Source of the DNA: Azospirillum agricola
GTDB taxonomy: Bacteria; Pseudomonadota; Alphaproteobacteria; Azospirillales; Azospirillaceae
Length of the DNA stretch: 64,000 nucleotides
Direction of reading: 5' to 3'
NCBI RefSeq assembly: GCF_017876095.1
Contig: NZ_JAGINM010000011.1
Location: 186,001 to 250,000, forward strand
Position numbers and translations under genes: made by a program. Of this stretch, positions 17,100-25,486 are shown piece after piece; the stretch's first letter is position 1, and every line of letters starts with the position of its first letter. The notes beneath the pieces were generated by a model. The model was not told where the DNA came from. It made no database searches and saw only the letters and a program-made list of their open reading frames with translations.

Positions 17100-17567
17100 T
17101 CAGCGGCTGAGCCGCATGTCGATGTGCGGGATGCCGACGTCGTCGTAGACGTCGCTGTCCCGCCGGAAGCCGAAGCTTCCATAGAAACGCTCCAGATAGA
17201 GCTGGGCGCCGATGACGACGTCGTGGTCCGGCCACCGTTCGGTCAGCAGGGCCAGCGAGGCGGCGACCAGTTCGCGGCCCAGGCCGGTGCCCCGCTCGGC
17301 GGGCAGCACCGCCAGCCGACCGAAGGCGGTCGTGGCGCCGGGCTCCGCGCCGGGGCCGAAGCAGCGGGCGCAGCCGACCGGCGCCGGGCACCCCGAATCC
17401 GCATCCTCCGGCCGGGTGGCGATCAGGTGGAGCGCCTCGGGATCGCGGCCGTCGAGGTCGGGGTAGGGCGAGGCCTGCTCGACGATCAGCACGCTCTGCC
17501 GCATGTGGAGCAGGGCGTGCAGCTCGCGGGTCGTCAGTTCGTCGAAGCGGGCAAGGCGGATCGGCAT
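17100..17567 (-). CDS. ElaA-like GNAT N-acetyltransferase
   Basis: 155 residues. The acetyl-CoA binding signature is FGRLAVLPAERGTGLGRELVAASL at about 82-105, preceded by RQSVLIVEQASPYPDLDGRD, the N-terminal pattern of the ElaA subgroup. The substrate is not known. It is convergent with mtnP, with only 27 bases between the stops. Confidence 0.88.
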   Translation of the reverse strand: MPIRLARFDELTTRELHALLHMRQSVLIVEQASPYPDLDGRDPEALHLIATRPEDADSGCPAPVGCARCFGPGAEPGATTAFGRLAVLPAERGTGLGRELVAASLALLTERWPDHDVVIGAQLYLERFYGSFGFRRDSDVYDDVGIPHIDMRLSR

Positions 17568-17591
17568 CGGATGGACTCGTCGGGACGGGGA

Positions 17592-18077
17592 TCAGAAGGA
17601 AGTGGCGCCGCCGGGCGGCGCGGCGTGCAGATGCTCCACCGTGAAGCCGAAGCGCGCGGTCAGCGCCTCGGCGACGCGCAGGCGGTGGCAGACATGGGGT
17701 TCGGCCTCGAAACAGAGCAGGCAGGCGGGCGCCGGGGCGGCGATCCCGGCGGCGCGGACCAGATCATGCTCGGCCTCCGGCGTTGCCATCTTCTCGGCGA
17801 CGATGGTCCAGAAGCGGTCCATCCGGCCGAGATGCGCGGCGACCCGGCCCTCCTTGGGCGTGCCGAGCCCCTTGAGATGGACGTAGCCGATCCCGGCCTC
17901 GGCCAGCCCGGCCGACAGCGGCGTCTTGGAAAAGCCGGCCCGCCGCGACAGCGGCAGCTCGCGCACGTCCAGCACGGTGGCGACGCCGCGCGCCCTCAGC
18001 GCCGCGATCACCGCGTCGAGCGAGGCGCGCTCGTAGCCGATGGTGTAGAGCGGCGCGGGGCGGGGCGGCGGGGTCAT
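17592..18077 (-). CDS. DUF488 family protein
   Basis: 161 residues. LYTIGYERASLDAVIAALR at the N-terminus and CLLCFEAEPHVCHRLRVAEAL near the C-terminus, with a Cys-x-x-Cys and Cys-His cluster, are the DUF488 hallmarks. Function is not established for the family. The ATG overlaps the stop of the upstream gene by ATGA at 18074-18079, so the two are translationally coupled. Confidence 0.9.
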   Translation of the reverse strand: MTPPPRPAPLYTIGYERASLDAVIAALRARGVATVLDVRELPLSRRAGFSKTPLSAGLAEAGIGYVHLKGLGTPKEGRVAAHLGRMDRFWTIVAEKMATPEAEHDLVRAAGIAAPAPACLLCFEAEPHVCHRLRVAEALTARFGFTVEHLHAAPPGGATSF

Positions 18078-18487
18078 CACGCGATCGCGTTGCGGATCAT
18101 GTAGTCGGCGATGTCCTTGGGCTTGACCTTGACCTCGACCAGCGGCTCGTCGGCGGTCATCGCCTTGGCGACCAGCAGGCTGTTCTGCACGTTGGTCAGG
18201 GCGATGCGGAAGATTCCGGCGGCGCCCTTCAGGCGGGGGTAGTAGGTCGGGTCGATGGTCTTCTCGCGGCGGCCGAGCCGGGCCAGCGCCTGTTCCTCGT
18301 CCAGCCCCTCGACCTCCTGGGACTGGACCAGCTTCCAGTCGGTCTCGCCGCCCCAGCCGGCGTCGGCGGCGGCCTTCGCGTCGGCGGCGTCATCGGCGAC
18401 GCCCAGCTTGTAGGTGTGCTTGCCCTGCCCGACGTCGGACGCCCATTTCGTCAGGGCGGCGCTGCGCGCCACATAGATCACGGCCAT
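18077..18487 (-). CDS. Conserved hypothetical protein, 136 aa
   Basis: Starts MAVIYVARSAALTKWASDVG and has no signal peptide or membrane helix. The IYVARSA...YKLGVADD pattern loosely recalls the opening strands of GIY-YIG or T5orf172 nuclease-like domains, but the catalytic residues are not clear, so I leave the function open. Its stop overlaps the start of the DUF488 gene. Confidence 0.75.
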   Translation of the reverse strand: MAVIYVARSAALTKWASDVGQGKHTYKLGVADDAADAKAAADAGWGGETDWKLVQSQEVEGLDEEQALARLGRREKTIDPTYYPRLKGAAGIFRIALTNVQNSLLVAKAMTADEPLVEVKVKPKDIADYMIRNAIA

Positions 18488-18549
18488 CGGCCTTGCCCTC
18501 CCTCTGTCGGCACGGAGCCTTCGGGGGGACTCTACCGGAACGCGGGCGC

Positions 18550-18966
18550 CTATTGGAACGAGGATTGGCGCGCCAGCGGCGTGATCAGGATGCGGGTGAT
18601 GACGTTCTTGCCGAACAGGGCGCTGGCGGCGTCGTCGATCCGCCGGCGCAGGGCCGGGATGTTGGCGATGTTGCCGCGGACGATCCAGCCCTCGTCGATG
18701 CCCTTGTAGACGGCGGTGAGGATGGCGTCGTGCAGGCGGGGGATGCTGAGCTGGACCTCGCCGAGCCGCAGGGCGTCGCCGACCTCCAGATTGACCTCGA
18801 TCTGCGTGTACTTCTCGATGCGGCCCTGGGTGTTCACCACCGGGACCATCAGCGGCCGGATGCGGACCGAGGGCGGCAGAGCGCCGGGCGCGCCTTCCGC
18901 CGCGGCGGCCGGATGGGCCATGGCGAGGCCGACGAGAAGACAGAGTGCCAGCAAAGGGCCGCGCAT
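18550..18966 (-). CDS. Secreted FliL-like protein
   Basis: 138 residues. Signal peptide about 1-22 (MRGPLLALCLLVGLAMAHPA). The mature part reads RPLMVPVVNTQGRIEKYTQI, then a middle segment with DAILTAVYKGIDEG and a C-terminal LFGKNVITRILITPLARQ. The same order of motifs (PLxVPxx, DAxLTAxYxG, xxVVxxVLIxxxxR) is in the 29636 gene, so the two are paralogues of a FliL-like domain. No flagellar genes are near. It sits upstream of two small conserved genes on the same strand, about 60 bases from the first. Confidence 0.78.
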   Translation of the reverse strand: MRGPLLALCLLVGLAMAHPAAAAEGAPGALPPSVRIRPLMVPVVNTQGRIEKYTQIEVNLEVGDALRLGEVQLSIPRLHDAILTAVYKGIDEGWIVRGNIANIPALRRRIDDAASALFGKNVITRILITPLARQSSFQ

Positions 18967-19149
18967 GAAGGAACACCGCGAGAACCGGTCGGGACGGAAA
19001 GCCTACCCGGTTCGTCGCGGTGCTTTCAACACTGTCCCCCTCAGGGGAAACCCGGGTGCCGAAACGGTCACGGCGCCGGGTTCGTCATCGGCCTTTCCTT
19101 GCCGGCCCCTTGCGGCGCCTTGCGGCCTCGGGCCGCTGTTTTAAGCCGT

Positions 19150-19228
19150 CTTACGGCCTCCGGCCGCCGCTATGCCGCTATGCCGCTTTGCGGCCTCCGG
19201 CCACTATGCCGCTTTGCGGCCTCCGGCC
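19150..19228. repeat. Tandem copies of the YciE-like gene's 3' end
   Basis: A 25-bp sequence (19204-19228), which holds the last seven codons (GGRKAA and neighbours) and the TAG stop of the minus-strand YciE-like gene, is repeated exactly at 19178-19202 with a 1-bp spacer. A partial third copy lies at about 19150-19165 (TTACGGCCTCCGGCC). Further GC-rich remnants continue toward 19110. Confidence 0.85.
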
Positions 19229-19716
19229 GCGATGGCCTTCTTGTTCACGTCGCCGATGGCGAGCTGGTTCAGCTTCAGGTCGGTCTCCTTCTCTTCCTTC
19301 AGGGTCTCCTCCAGAAGCTGGGCGACCTTGGTCAGGCCGCAGGCCGTGGCGTAGGCGTGCACGGTGCCGTAGCTGGCGATCTCGTAATGCTCCACCTTCT
19401 GCGCGGCGGCGATGAGCGCGGCGTCCTGGACTTCGGGGGCGAGGCCCATCTCCAGTATTTCGTGGGCTTCGCTGATCAGCCCTTCCATCGCGTCGCAGCG
19501 CTTGCCGCGCTTGACCACGTCCAGCTCGTCGAAGACCTGCTCCAGCCGCTCGATCTGGCCGTTGGTCTCCTCCAGATGACGTTCGAAGGCCTGGCGGAGC
19601 TGGGGGGAATGGGCGGCCTTCGCCAGCTTGGGCAGGGCCTTCGTGATCTGCTTTTCCGCGTGGTAGATGTCGCGGATGTCCTCGACCAGCAGATCCTGCA
19701 TCGTCTTGGCAGCCAT
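19204..19716 (-). CDS. YciE/DUF892 ferritin-like protein
   Basis: 170 residues, a four-helix bundle rich in Glu, His and Ala: MQDLLVEDIRDIYHAEKQIT, HLEETNGQIERLEQVFDEL, QKVEHYEIASYGTVHAYA. The E/H positions match the di-iron ligands of the ferritin-like DUF892 group, which is often induced by general stress. The ATG at 19716 follows GAAGGAAG. A GGAAC-N16-CGTC promoter candidate lies about 45-70 bases upstream. The last codons form part of a tandem DNA repeat. Confidence 0.9.
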   Translation of the reverse strand: MAAKTMQDLLVEDIRDIYHAEKQITKALPKLAKAAHSPQLRQAFERHLEETNGQIERLEQVFDELDVVKRGKRCDAMEGLISEAHEILEMGLAPEVQDAALIAAAQKVEHYEIASYGTVHAYATACGLTKVAQLLEETLKEEKETDLKLNQLAIGDVNKKAIAAGGRKAA

Positions 19717-19760
19717 GATGGATGCTTCCTTCTTCCACACGATGGGTTTGGGGTGGTTTT

Positions 19761-19785
19761 GACGGTTGGATGTCGATGGCGTTCC
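19761..19785 (-). promoter_or_regulatory. Candidate EcfG-type general-stress promoter of the YciE-like gene
   Basis: On the minus strand GGAAC (19785-19781), 16 bases, then CGTC (19764-19761). The alphaproteobacterial general-stress sigma consensus is GGAAC-N16/17-CGTT, so this matches eight of nine positions. It is about 45 bases before the start codon. Confidence 0.5.
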
Positions 19786-19942
19786 GGGCAGAGTGGAACG
19801 GTGCCCATCAGAACAGGGGGGCGCCGCCGGTGTTCCACGGCGCGTGCCCTGGCCATAGGGTGATGACCCTCTGGAATGGGTGGCGTTTCGCGCAGCGTCC
19901 CATGCGCGGTCCTTGGGGTTCAATCATCGGGAGGGGTGCCGC

Positions 19943-20155
19943 ATGACCGGTCCTGGCGGCGAGGTGTTGTTCGAGTTCCACCGCGTCGGGAGTTACATGA
20001 AGGTGACGGCCATCGACGCGCAGACAGGGGTCGAGGTGTCGGTGGCCGGCCCGGCCAGCGGCAGCGTCGAGCTGCTCAAGCGCACGGCGATGAACAAGCT
20101 GCGCTACGTCCAGACCCGCGACGCGCCCAAGCCCGGCGCCAAGCCTGGCCGCTGA
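19943..20155 (+). CDS. Small conserved cytoplasmic protein, 70 aa
   Basis: Starts MTGPGGEVLFEFHRVGSYMK after a GAGGGG ribosome-binding site. A compact beta-rich sequence (VTAIDAQTGVEVSVAGPASG) and a Lys/Arg-rich end. I associate it with a short conserved family of alphaproteobacteria of unknown function, without certainty of the name. No membrane segment. Confidence 0.65.
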   Translation: MTGPGGEVLFEFHRVGSYMKVTAIDAQTGVEVSVAGPASGSVELLKRTAMNKLRYVQTRDAPKPGAKPGR

Positions 20156-20459
20156 CGCGGTGCCCGGCGGGTGGGGCGGGCAAGAAGACGCGCCGTCGGG
20201 GAGTGCCGGCGGCGCGCTCGGAAGTCTGGCTTCTGCTGATGGTGAGCGCTGGCATGCCCGACCGGCGGCCTTGCGGCACGCCTGGCTGCCGGTCGTAGAG
20301 CGAACCGCTCGACCCGGACTGTAGACCTATGCATGCCCGTTGGCACTGGTGCAGGGGGTGTAACGCTTGTAGAAACGCGCTCGACGAACGAACGACGGGC
20401 CGGGACGCCGGCGGGAGAGCGCGGCGGATCGCAACCGCCGCCCAATCGGGGATTGCAGC
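20156..20459. other. Intergenic region, nothing recognised
   Basis: About 300 bases of ordinary GC-rich sequence between two short plus-strand genes. I see no tRNA, no convincing hairpin-plus-T-tract terminator and no conserved promoter. The immediate leader of the next gene (20420-20459) is GC-rich with only a weak ribosome-binding site. Confidence 0.5.
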
Positions 20460-20819
20460 ATGTTTCGTATGACGTCCGGCCTGCGCGCGGCCATCGCCGC
20501 CCTGGGCATCCTGGCGGGAACGCCGGTCCTGGCCGCCGCTCCGGCCTCGCCCCAAGCGGGCGGCCAGCCGCCGATGAGCGTTCCGGCGAACCCGGCCTCC
20601 GGCTGCTTCAAGCCGGGCGTGCCGCTGTGCATGGACGACGGGACGACCTTCGTCAGCGCCGACAAGATGTCCGGCTGCCAGTTCGAGGTGAAGGAGTACG
20701 TCGACAAGACGATGGCGTATTTGAAATGCCTGAACGACGAGAACATCGCGACCGGGCAGGATCTGACGCGCAACGTCGAGCGTTTCAACTGCCGACTGTC
20801 TGGGCGCAAGGGCTGCTGA
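20460..20819 (+). CDS. Secreted cysteine-containing protein, function unknown
   Basis: 119 residues. Signal peptide about 1-25 (MFRMTSGLRAAIAALGILAG ... VLAAA). The mature part has six cysteines (CFKPGVPLC, SGCQFEV, LKCLNDEN, FNCRLSGRKGC), suggesting up to three disulfides in the periplasm. No family recognised. Confidence 0.65.
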   Translation: MFRMTSGLRAAIAALGILAGTPVLAAAPASPQAGGQPPMSVPANPASGCFKPGVPLCMDDGTTFVSADKMSGCQFEVKEYVDKTMAYLKCLNDENIATGQDLTRNVERFNCRLSGRKGC

Positions 20820-21017
20820 TCGTCAGCGCCTGCCTGGTCCGGTCGCGGCGCGCGGCCGGTTGACGCGAGGGCCCGGACCGGAAGGGGCCGGGCGGCAGCC
20901 GATGGTTTCAACCATGGGGCGTGCCGTGCAATCAAAAGGAAATGTCGTCCGTCGAAGAAACGCGCGCGGGCCGGCTCCCTTCGGGACGGCCCGCTCTACG
21001 CCACGGACACTGTGCGA

Positions 21018-21461
21018 TCAACCGACCTTGCGGCGGGTCTGCCGGCCGGAGCTGCGCCCCAGCCCGATTCGCTTGGCGAATTCAGAACGTTGCGCCGCGT
21101 AGTTCGGCGCGACCATCGGGTAGTCGGGCGGAAGGCCCCAGCGCGCCCGGTATTCGTCCGGCGACATGTTGTAGGTCGAGCGAAGGTGCCGCTTGAGCAT
21201 CTTCAACTTCTTTCCGTCTTCCAGGCAGACGATGTATTCGGGAGTGACCGACTTGCGGATCGGCACCGCCGGCTTCAGCGGCTCCGCCGGGGTTTCGCGG
21301 GGCTGGCCGTTAAGTCCGGTCAGCGACGAGTAGACCGTATTGATCACCTCGGGGATTTGCTGAGCGGGCAAAACATTCTTGCTGACATACGCCGATACGA
21401 TGTCGGCCGTCATCCGCAGCAGCGCGTTGTCGGGTACATCGGCGCGAAGCTGGTCGCTCAT
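21018..21461 (-). CDS. mucR: Ros/MucR-family transcriptional regulator with degenerate zinc site
   Basis: 147 residues. The N-terminal MTADIVSAYVSKNVLPAQQIPEVI oligomerisation segment and the DNA-binding segment CLEDGKKLKMLKRHL then RSTYNMSPDEYRARWGLPPDYP are diagnostic. The usual C-x2-C...H-x-x-x-H finger is incomplete: the second Cys is Asp (CLED) and the second His position is Tyr or Asn. The basic tail RSSGRQTRRKVG is typical. The family represses or silences surface polysaccharide, motility and AT-rich genes, often including itself. The start at 21461 is supported by homology of MSDQLRAD onward. The upstream region is unusually AT-rich. Confidence 0.93.
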   Translation of the reverse strand: MSDQLRADVPDNALLRMTADIVSAYVSKNVLPAQQIPEVINTVYSSLTGLNGQPRETPAEPLKPAVPIRKSVTPEYIVCLEDGKKLKMLKRHLRSTYNMSPDEYRARWGLPPDYPMVAPNYAAQRSEFAKRIGLGRSSGRQTRRKVG

Positions 21462-21493
21462 TGCACAGTGTCCTGGCTTTTCATTTGTCCGTA

Positions 21494-21506
21494 GCAACCA
21501 AGTTGC
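21494..21506. promoter_or_regulatory. 13-bp palindrome in the mucR control region (site 1)
   Basis: GCAACCAAGTTGC, a 5-bp-arm palindrome 33 bases upstream of the mucR start. A second similar site is at 21545. Candidate autoregulatory operator. Confidence 0.4.
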
Positions 21507-21544
21507 ATACCGTGATTTGGGTGTCAATATAATTTCGGCAAGAA

Positions 21545-21557
21545 GCAAATTAGTTGC
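21545..21557. promoter_or_regulatory. 13-bp palindrome in the mucR control region (site 2)
   Basis: GCAAATTAGTTGC, matching site 1 at 10 of 13 positions and centred 51 bases away, about five helical turns, so both could be bound on the same face. Confidence 0.4.
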
Positions 21558-21995
21558 TTTTGGCCGTCAGAACTGATGACGCCGGCTTAAATCAGGCAAC
21601 GCTGAAAATCGTTTCCAGGCTGCTGCCGACACCCGGCTTTAAGGATCGTCTAGTAAGGTCCAGCTTTAAATCGACGGCGGACTTGGTTGCGGCAATTGCG
21701 CCGGGCCGGGTGCCTATAACGAATCGGCTAACTCCCTTGCTTGGTGGGCGCGACAACGCTGAGGCGAAATGCGCTCGCGAACTTTCAAGCATTTGGCGGG
21801 TTTCCGGCGGGCGCCTCGACGTGAGGCTGCGATTCCCGCGCCCCGCGCGGGGACGGGCCTCGACGCTGGCCCGGCGGCTGCGCCCCGCTCCGTCGCTGGA
21901 CGCCATGCGTCCCCGTCATGGTGTGGTGGTGGCGGCTGGCGTCGATATCTGGTAGGGTGCGGCCGCTTTCCGCCGCACTGGAGTTTTCCGTCGCC

Positions 21996-22433
21996 ATGAC
22001 CGCCCGCACCGTAGCGCTCGCCTCCGACCATGCCGGTTACGAGCTGAAGGCTCAGATCGCCGCGTCGCTGGCGGACGCCGGCTACACCGTCCTCGATTTC
22101 GGCACCGACGGTCCGGCCTCGGTGGACTATCCGGACTTCGCCGCCGCGGTCGCCGCCGCCGTCACCGACGGCCGGGCCGAGCGCGGCGTGCTGGTCTGCG
22201 GCAGCGGCATCGGCATCAGCATCGCGGCCAACCGCCATCCGGGCGTCCGCGCGGCGCTGGTCCACGACGTGACCACCGCGCGCCTCAGCCGCGAGCACAA
22301 CGACGCCAACGTCATCGCGCTGGGCGCCCGCATCGTCGGGCCGGAGATCGCCAAGGATTGCGTGACCACCTTCCTGAACACGGCGTTCGAGGGCGGGGAG
22401 CGGCACAGCCGCCGCATCGCCAAGATGGGCTGA
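21996..22433 (+). CDS. rpiB: Ribose 5-phosphate isomerase B
   Basis: 145 residues. Interconverts ribulose-5-P and ribose-5-P. The ALASDHAGYELK start, DFGTDGPASVDYPDFA, and GVLVCGSGIGISIAANRHPGVRAALVHD with the catalytic-site Cys are characteristic of RpiB/LacAB isomerases. The ATG at 21996 (MTARTVAL) was chosen by homology. It is followed by glyA with a 109-base gap, a conserved pairing in alphaproteobacteria. Confidence 0.95.
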   Translation: MTARTVALASDHAGYELKAQIAASLADAGYTVLDFGTDGPASVDYPDFAAAVAAAVTDGRAERGVLVCGSGIGISIAANRHPGVRAALVHDVTTARLSREHNDANVIALGARIVGPEIAKDCVTTFLNTAFEGGERHSRRIAKMG

Positions 22434-22542
22434 AGGCCAGCGGCCTTTGAGGAATTGGGCCTGATCAAGGCCAGCCGGCCGGGGACCGTCGCCGTGTCCG
22501 GCCGGACGAGCAAGCATTCGACGATTTGAGGAGCCTTCCGCC

Positions 22543-23844
22543 ATGACCAGCACCAACGCCGCCGAGATCGGCCGCTTCTTCGCCGCCTCGCTCGCCGAGA
22601 CCGATCCCGAACTGGCCCGCGCGGTGCGCGACGAGCTGGTCCGCCAGCAGGAGCAGATCGAGCTGATCGCCTCCGAGAACATCGTCTCCCAGGCGGTGCT
22701 GGAGGCCCAGGGCTCGGTCCTCACCAACAAGTACGCGGAAGGCTATCCCGGCAAGCGCTACTACGGCGGCTGCGAGTTCGTCGACGTGGCTGAGAATCTC
22801 GCCATCGAGCGCGCCTGCAAGCTGTTCGGCTGCGAGTTCGCCAACGTCCAGCCGAACTCCGGCTCCCAGGCCAACCAGGCGGTGCTGCTGGCGCTGTTGC
22901 AGCCGGGCGACTGCGTGCTCGGCATGTCGCTGGCCGCCGGCGGCCACCTCACCCACGGCGCCGCTCCCAACATGTCCGGCAAGTGGTTCAAGTCCGTGCA
23001 GTACGGCGTGCGCAAGGACGACCACCTGATCGACTTCGACCAGGTCGAGGCGCTGGCCCGCGAGCACAAGCCGAAGCTGATCATCGCCGGCGGCTCCGCC
23101 TACCCGCGAGTCCTCGACTATGAGCGCTTCCGCGCCATCGCGGACGAGGTCGGCGCCTACTTCATGGTCGACATCGCCCACTACGCCGGCCTGATCGCCG
23201 GCGGCGTCTACCCGAACCCGTTCCCCTACGCCGACGTCGCCACCACCACCACCCACAAGACGCTGCGCGGTCCGCGCGGCGGCATGGTGATGACCAACCG
23301 CGAGGACATCGCCAAGAAGATCAACTCGGCGGTCTTCCCCGGCCTCCAGGGCGGCCCGCTCATGCACGTCATCGCCGCCAAGGCGGTCGCCTTCGCCGAG
23401 GCGCTGCGTCCGGAGTTCAAGACCTACGCGCAAGCCGTCCTGGACAACGCCCGCGTGCTGTCGAAGACGCTGATCGACGGCGGCCTCGACATCGTGTCGG
23501 GCGGCACCGACAGCCACATCGTGCTGGTCGACCTGCGTCCGAAGAACCTGACCGGCAAGGCGGCGGAAGCCAGCCTGGAGCATGCCGGCATGACCTGCAA
23601 CAAGAACGGCGTGCCGTTCGACCCGCAGAAGCCGATGATCACCTCGGGCGTCCGCCTCGGCAGCCCGGCGGCGACCACGCGCGGCTTCGGCACCGCCGAG
23701 TTCAAGCAGGTGGGCGAGATGATCGTCGAGACGCTGGACGGTCTGGCCGCCAGCAACTCGGGCGACAATTCGGCGGTGGAGGCGGCGATGCGCGAGCGCG
23801 TGCGCGGCCTGTGCCGCCAGTTCCCGATCTACCCGACGCTCTGA
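22543..23844 (+). CDS. glyA: Serine hydroxymethyltransferase
   Basis: 433 residues. PLP enzyme converting serine and tetrahydrofolate to glycine and methylene-tetrahydrofolate. ELIASENIVSQAVLEAQGSV, the pyridoxal lysine in the TTTTHKTLRGPRGG segment, and GTDSHIVLVDLR are all intact. The ribosome-binding site is GAGGAG. It begins a same-strand run through nrdR, the rib genes, nusB and thiL. Confidence 0.98.
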   Translation: MTSTNAAEIGRFFAASLAETDPELARAVRDELVRQQEQIELIASENIVSQAVLEAQGSVLTNKYAEGYPGKRYYGGCEFVDVAENLAIERACKLFGCEFANVQPNSGSQANQAVLLALLQPGDCVLGMSLAAGGHLTHGAAPNMSGKWFKSVQYGVRKDDHLIDFDQVEALAREHKPKLIIAGGSAYPRVLDYERFRAIADEVGAYFMVDIAHYAGLIAGGVYPNPFPYADVATTTTHKTLRGPRGGMVMTNREDIAKKINSAVFPGLQGGPLMHVIAAKAVAFAEALRPEFKTYAQAVLDNARVLSKTLIDGGLDIVSGGTDSHIVLVDLRPKNLTGKAAEASLEHAGMTCNKNGVPFDPQKPMITSGVRLGSPAATTRGFGTAEFKQVGEMIVETLDGLAASNSGDNSAVEAAMRERVRGLCRQFPIYPTL

Positions 23845-23878
23845 CGCGCCCTTAAAGAAGAAGGGGAGGGGACAAGGA

Positions 23879-24343
23879 ATGCGCTGCCCGTTCTGTGGAA
23901 ACGAGGACACCCAGGTCAAGGACTCGCGACCGACGGAGGACAACTCGGCCATCCGGCGGCGGCGCTTCTGTCCCAGTTGCAGCGCGCGCTTCACCACCTT
24001 CGAGCGCGTGCAGCTGCGCGAGCTGACGGTGGTGAAGAGCACCGGGCAGCGCGAGCCCTTCGACCGTGACAAGCTGCTGCGGTCGATGAAGATCGCGCTG
24101 CGCAAGCGCCCGATCGACGCCGACCGCATCGACCGGGTGGTGAACAGCTTGGTCCGCCAGCTCGAATCCTCCGGCGAGAGCGAGATCCCCTCCAAGCAGA
24201 TCGGCGAGCGGATCATGGAGGCGTTGCAGACGCTGGATCAGGTCGCCTACATCCGCTACGCCTCGGTCTACAAGGACTTCCGCGAGGCGTCGGACTTCAA
24301 CGAGTTCGTCGAGCAGCTGGCGCCGGAAGCCCAGCCGGGCTGA
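23879..24343 (+). CDS. nrdR: Transcriptional repressor NrdR
   Basis: 154 residues. Nucleotide-sensing repressor of ribonucleotide reductase genes. The N-terminal zinc ribbon is MRCPFCGNEDTQVKDSRP ... RRRFCPSCSARFTTFE, followed by the ATP-cone domain (VVKSTGQREPFDRDKLLRSM). It has an AAGGGGAGGGGA ribosome-binding site. The stop overlaps the ribD start (TGATG), so the genes are coupled. Confidence 0.97.
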   Translation: MRCPFCGNEDTQVKDSRPTEDNSAIRRRRFCPSCSARFTTFERVQLRELTVVKSTGQREPFDRDKLLRSMKIALRKRPIDADRIDRVVNSLVRQLESSGESEIPSKQIGERIMEALQTLDQVAYIRYASVYKDFREASDFNEFVEQLAPEAQPG

Positions 24344-25452
24344 TGGCCGCCGATACCGACACCGACCTCCGCCACATGCGGGCCGCCCTGTCGCTCGCCG
24401 CGCGCGGGCTCGGGCGGACATGGCCCAACCCGTCGGTCGGCTGCGTGCTGGTGCGCGACGGCGCCGTGGTCGGCCGTGGCTGGACCCAGCCCGGAGGGCG
24501 TCCCCACGCGGAGACCGAGGCGCTCGCCCGCGCCGGCGCCCTGGCGAAGGGCGCCACCGCCTACGTCACGCTGGAACCCTGCAACCATTACGGCAAGACG
24601 CCGCCTTGCAGCCTTGCGTTGATCGGCGCCGAGGTCGCCCGCGTCGTCGTCGCCTGCCAGGACCCCGACCCGCGCGTCGCCGGCGGCGGGCTGGCGCGTC
24701 TGAGGGATGCCGGCGTCGCCGTGACCTTCGGTGTGTGCGAGGCCGAGGCGCTCGCCCTCAACGAGGGCTTCTTCAACCGCATCCAGCACGCCCGCCCGCT
24801 GGTCACGCTGAAGCTGGCGACGACGCTCGACGGCCGCATCGCGACGCGCACCGGCCATTCGCAGTGGATCACCGGCCCGACCGCGCGCGCCTGGGGACAC
24901 CGGCTGCGGGCGACCAACGACGCGATCATGGTCGGGATCGGCACCGCCTTGGCCGACGACCCCGAACTGACCTGCCGCCTGCCGGGGCTGGAGGAGCGCA
25001 GCCCGGTCCGGATCGTGCTCGACGGCAGCCTGCGCCTGTCCCCGGACTCGAGGCTGGCGGCGACGGCGCGGATCCTTCCGACCTGGGTGGTGACGCGCGA
25101 CGATCACGACCCGGCCAAGGCTGCCGCACTCACCGCCCAGGGTGTCGAAATCCTGCCGGTGCCCGCCGATCCCACCGGCCGTCCGGATCCGGCCGCCGCG
25201 CTGGCGGCGCTCGCCGGGCGCGGCGTCACCCGCCTGCTGGTCGAGGGCGGCGCCACCCTGGCCGGCGCCCTGATGGGGGCCGGGCTGGTCGACCGGCTGG
25301 AATGGTTCCGCGCCGCCTCGCTGATCGGCGGCGACGGGCTGTCGGCCGTCACCGGCTTCGGCGTCGACCGGCTCGACGGCATGGCGCGTTTCGAGCGCAC
25401 CGCCGTCCGTGTCGCCGGGAGCGATCTGGCGGAGAGCTACCGGCGCCTTTGA
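24343..25452 (+). CDS. ribD: Bifunctional diaminohydroxyphosphoribosylaminopyrimidine deaminase / uracil reductase
   Basis: 369 residues, second and third steps of riboflavin synthesis. The N-terminal deaminase has the zinc site HAETEAL and EPCNHYGKTPPC. The C-terminal reductase begins VTLKLATTLDGRIATRTGHS, with TNDAIMVGIGTALADDPELTCRLP and LLVEGGATLAGALM for NADPH binding. It starts inside the nrdR stop codon. Confidence 0.97.
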   Translation: MAADTDTDLRHMRAALSLAARGLGRTWPNPSVGCVLVRDGAVVGRGWTQPGGRPHAETEALARAGALAKGATAYVTLEPCNHYGKTPPCSLALIGAEVARVVVACQDPDPRVAGGGLARLRDAGVAVTFGVCEAEALALNEGFFNRIQHARPLVTLKLATTLDGRIATRTGHSQWITGPTARAWGHRLRATNDAIMVGIGTALADDPELTCRLPGLEERSPVRIVLDGSLRLSPDSRLAATARILPTWVVTRDDHDPAKAAALTAQGVEILPVPADPTGRPDPAAALAALAGRGVTRLLVEGGATLAGALMGAGLVDRLEWFRAASLIGGDGLSAVTGFGVDRLDGMARFERTAVRVAGSDLAESYRRL

Positions 25453-25486
25453 GCGCTCACGCCGTTTCGTCTCGCGGAGGGCTGTG

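Larger units (their letters stand above)
21462..21995. other. 534-bp intergenic region: AT-rich mucR promoter region plus rpiB leader
   Basis: The first 150 bases are AT-rich compared with the rest of the core and contain a TTGACA-like hexamer on the minus strand (21522-21527) and two 13-bp palindromes. The rest (21600-21990) is GC-rich with no supported gene; open frames there are shadows. It ends in the rpiB leader. Confidence 0.6.

Noticed and set aside
21554..21955. 133-codon plus-strand frame before rpiB
   Set aside because: No ribosome-binding site, Arg-rich shadow composition, and it crosses the regulatory region of mucR and the rpiB leader.
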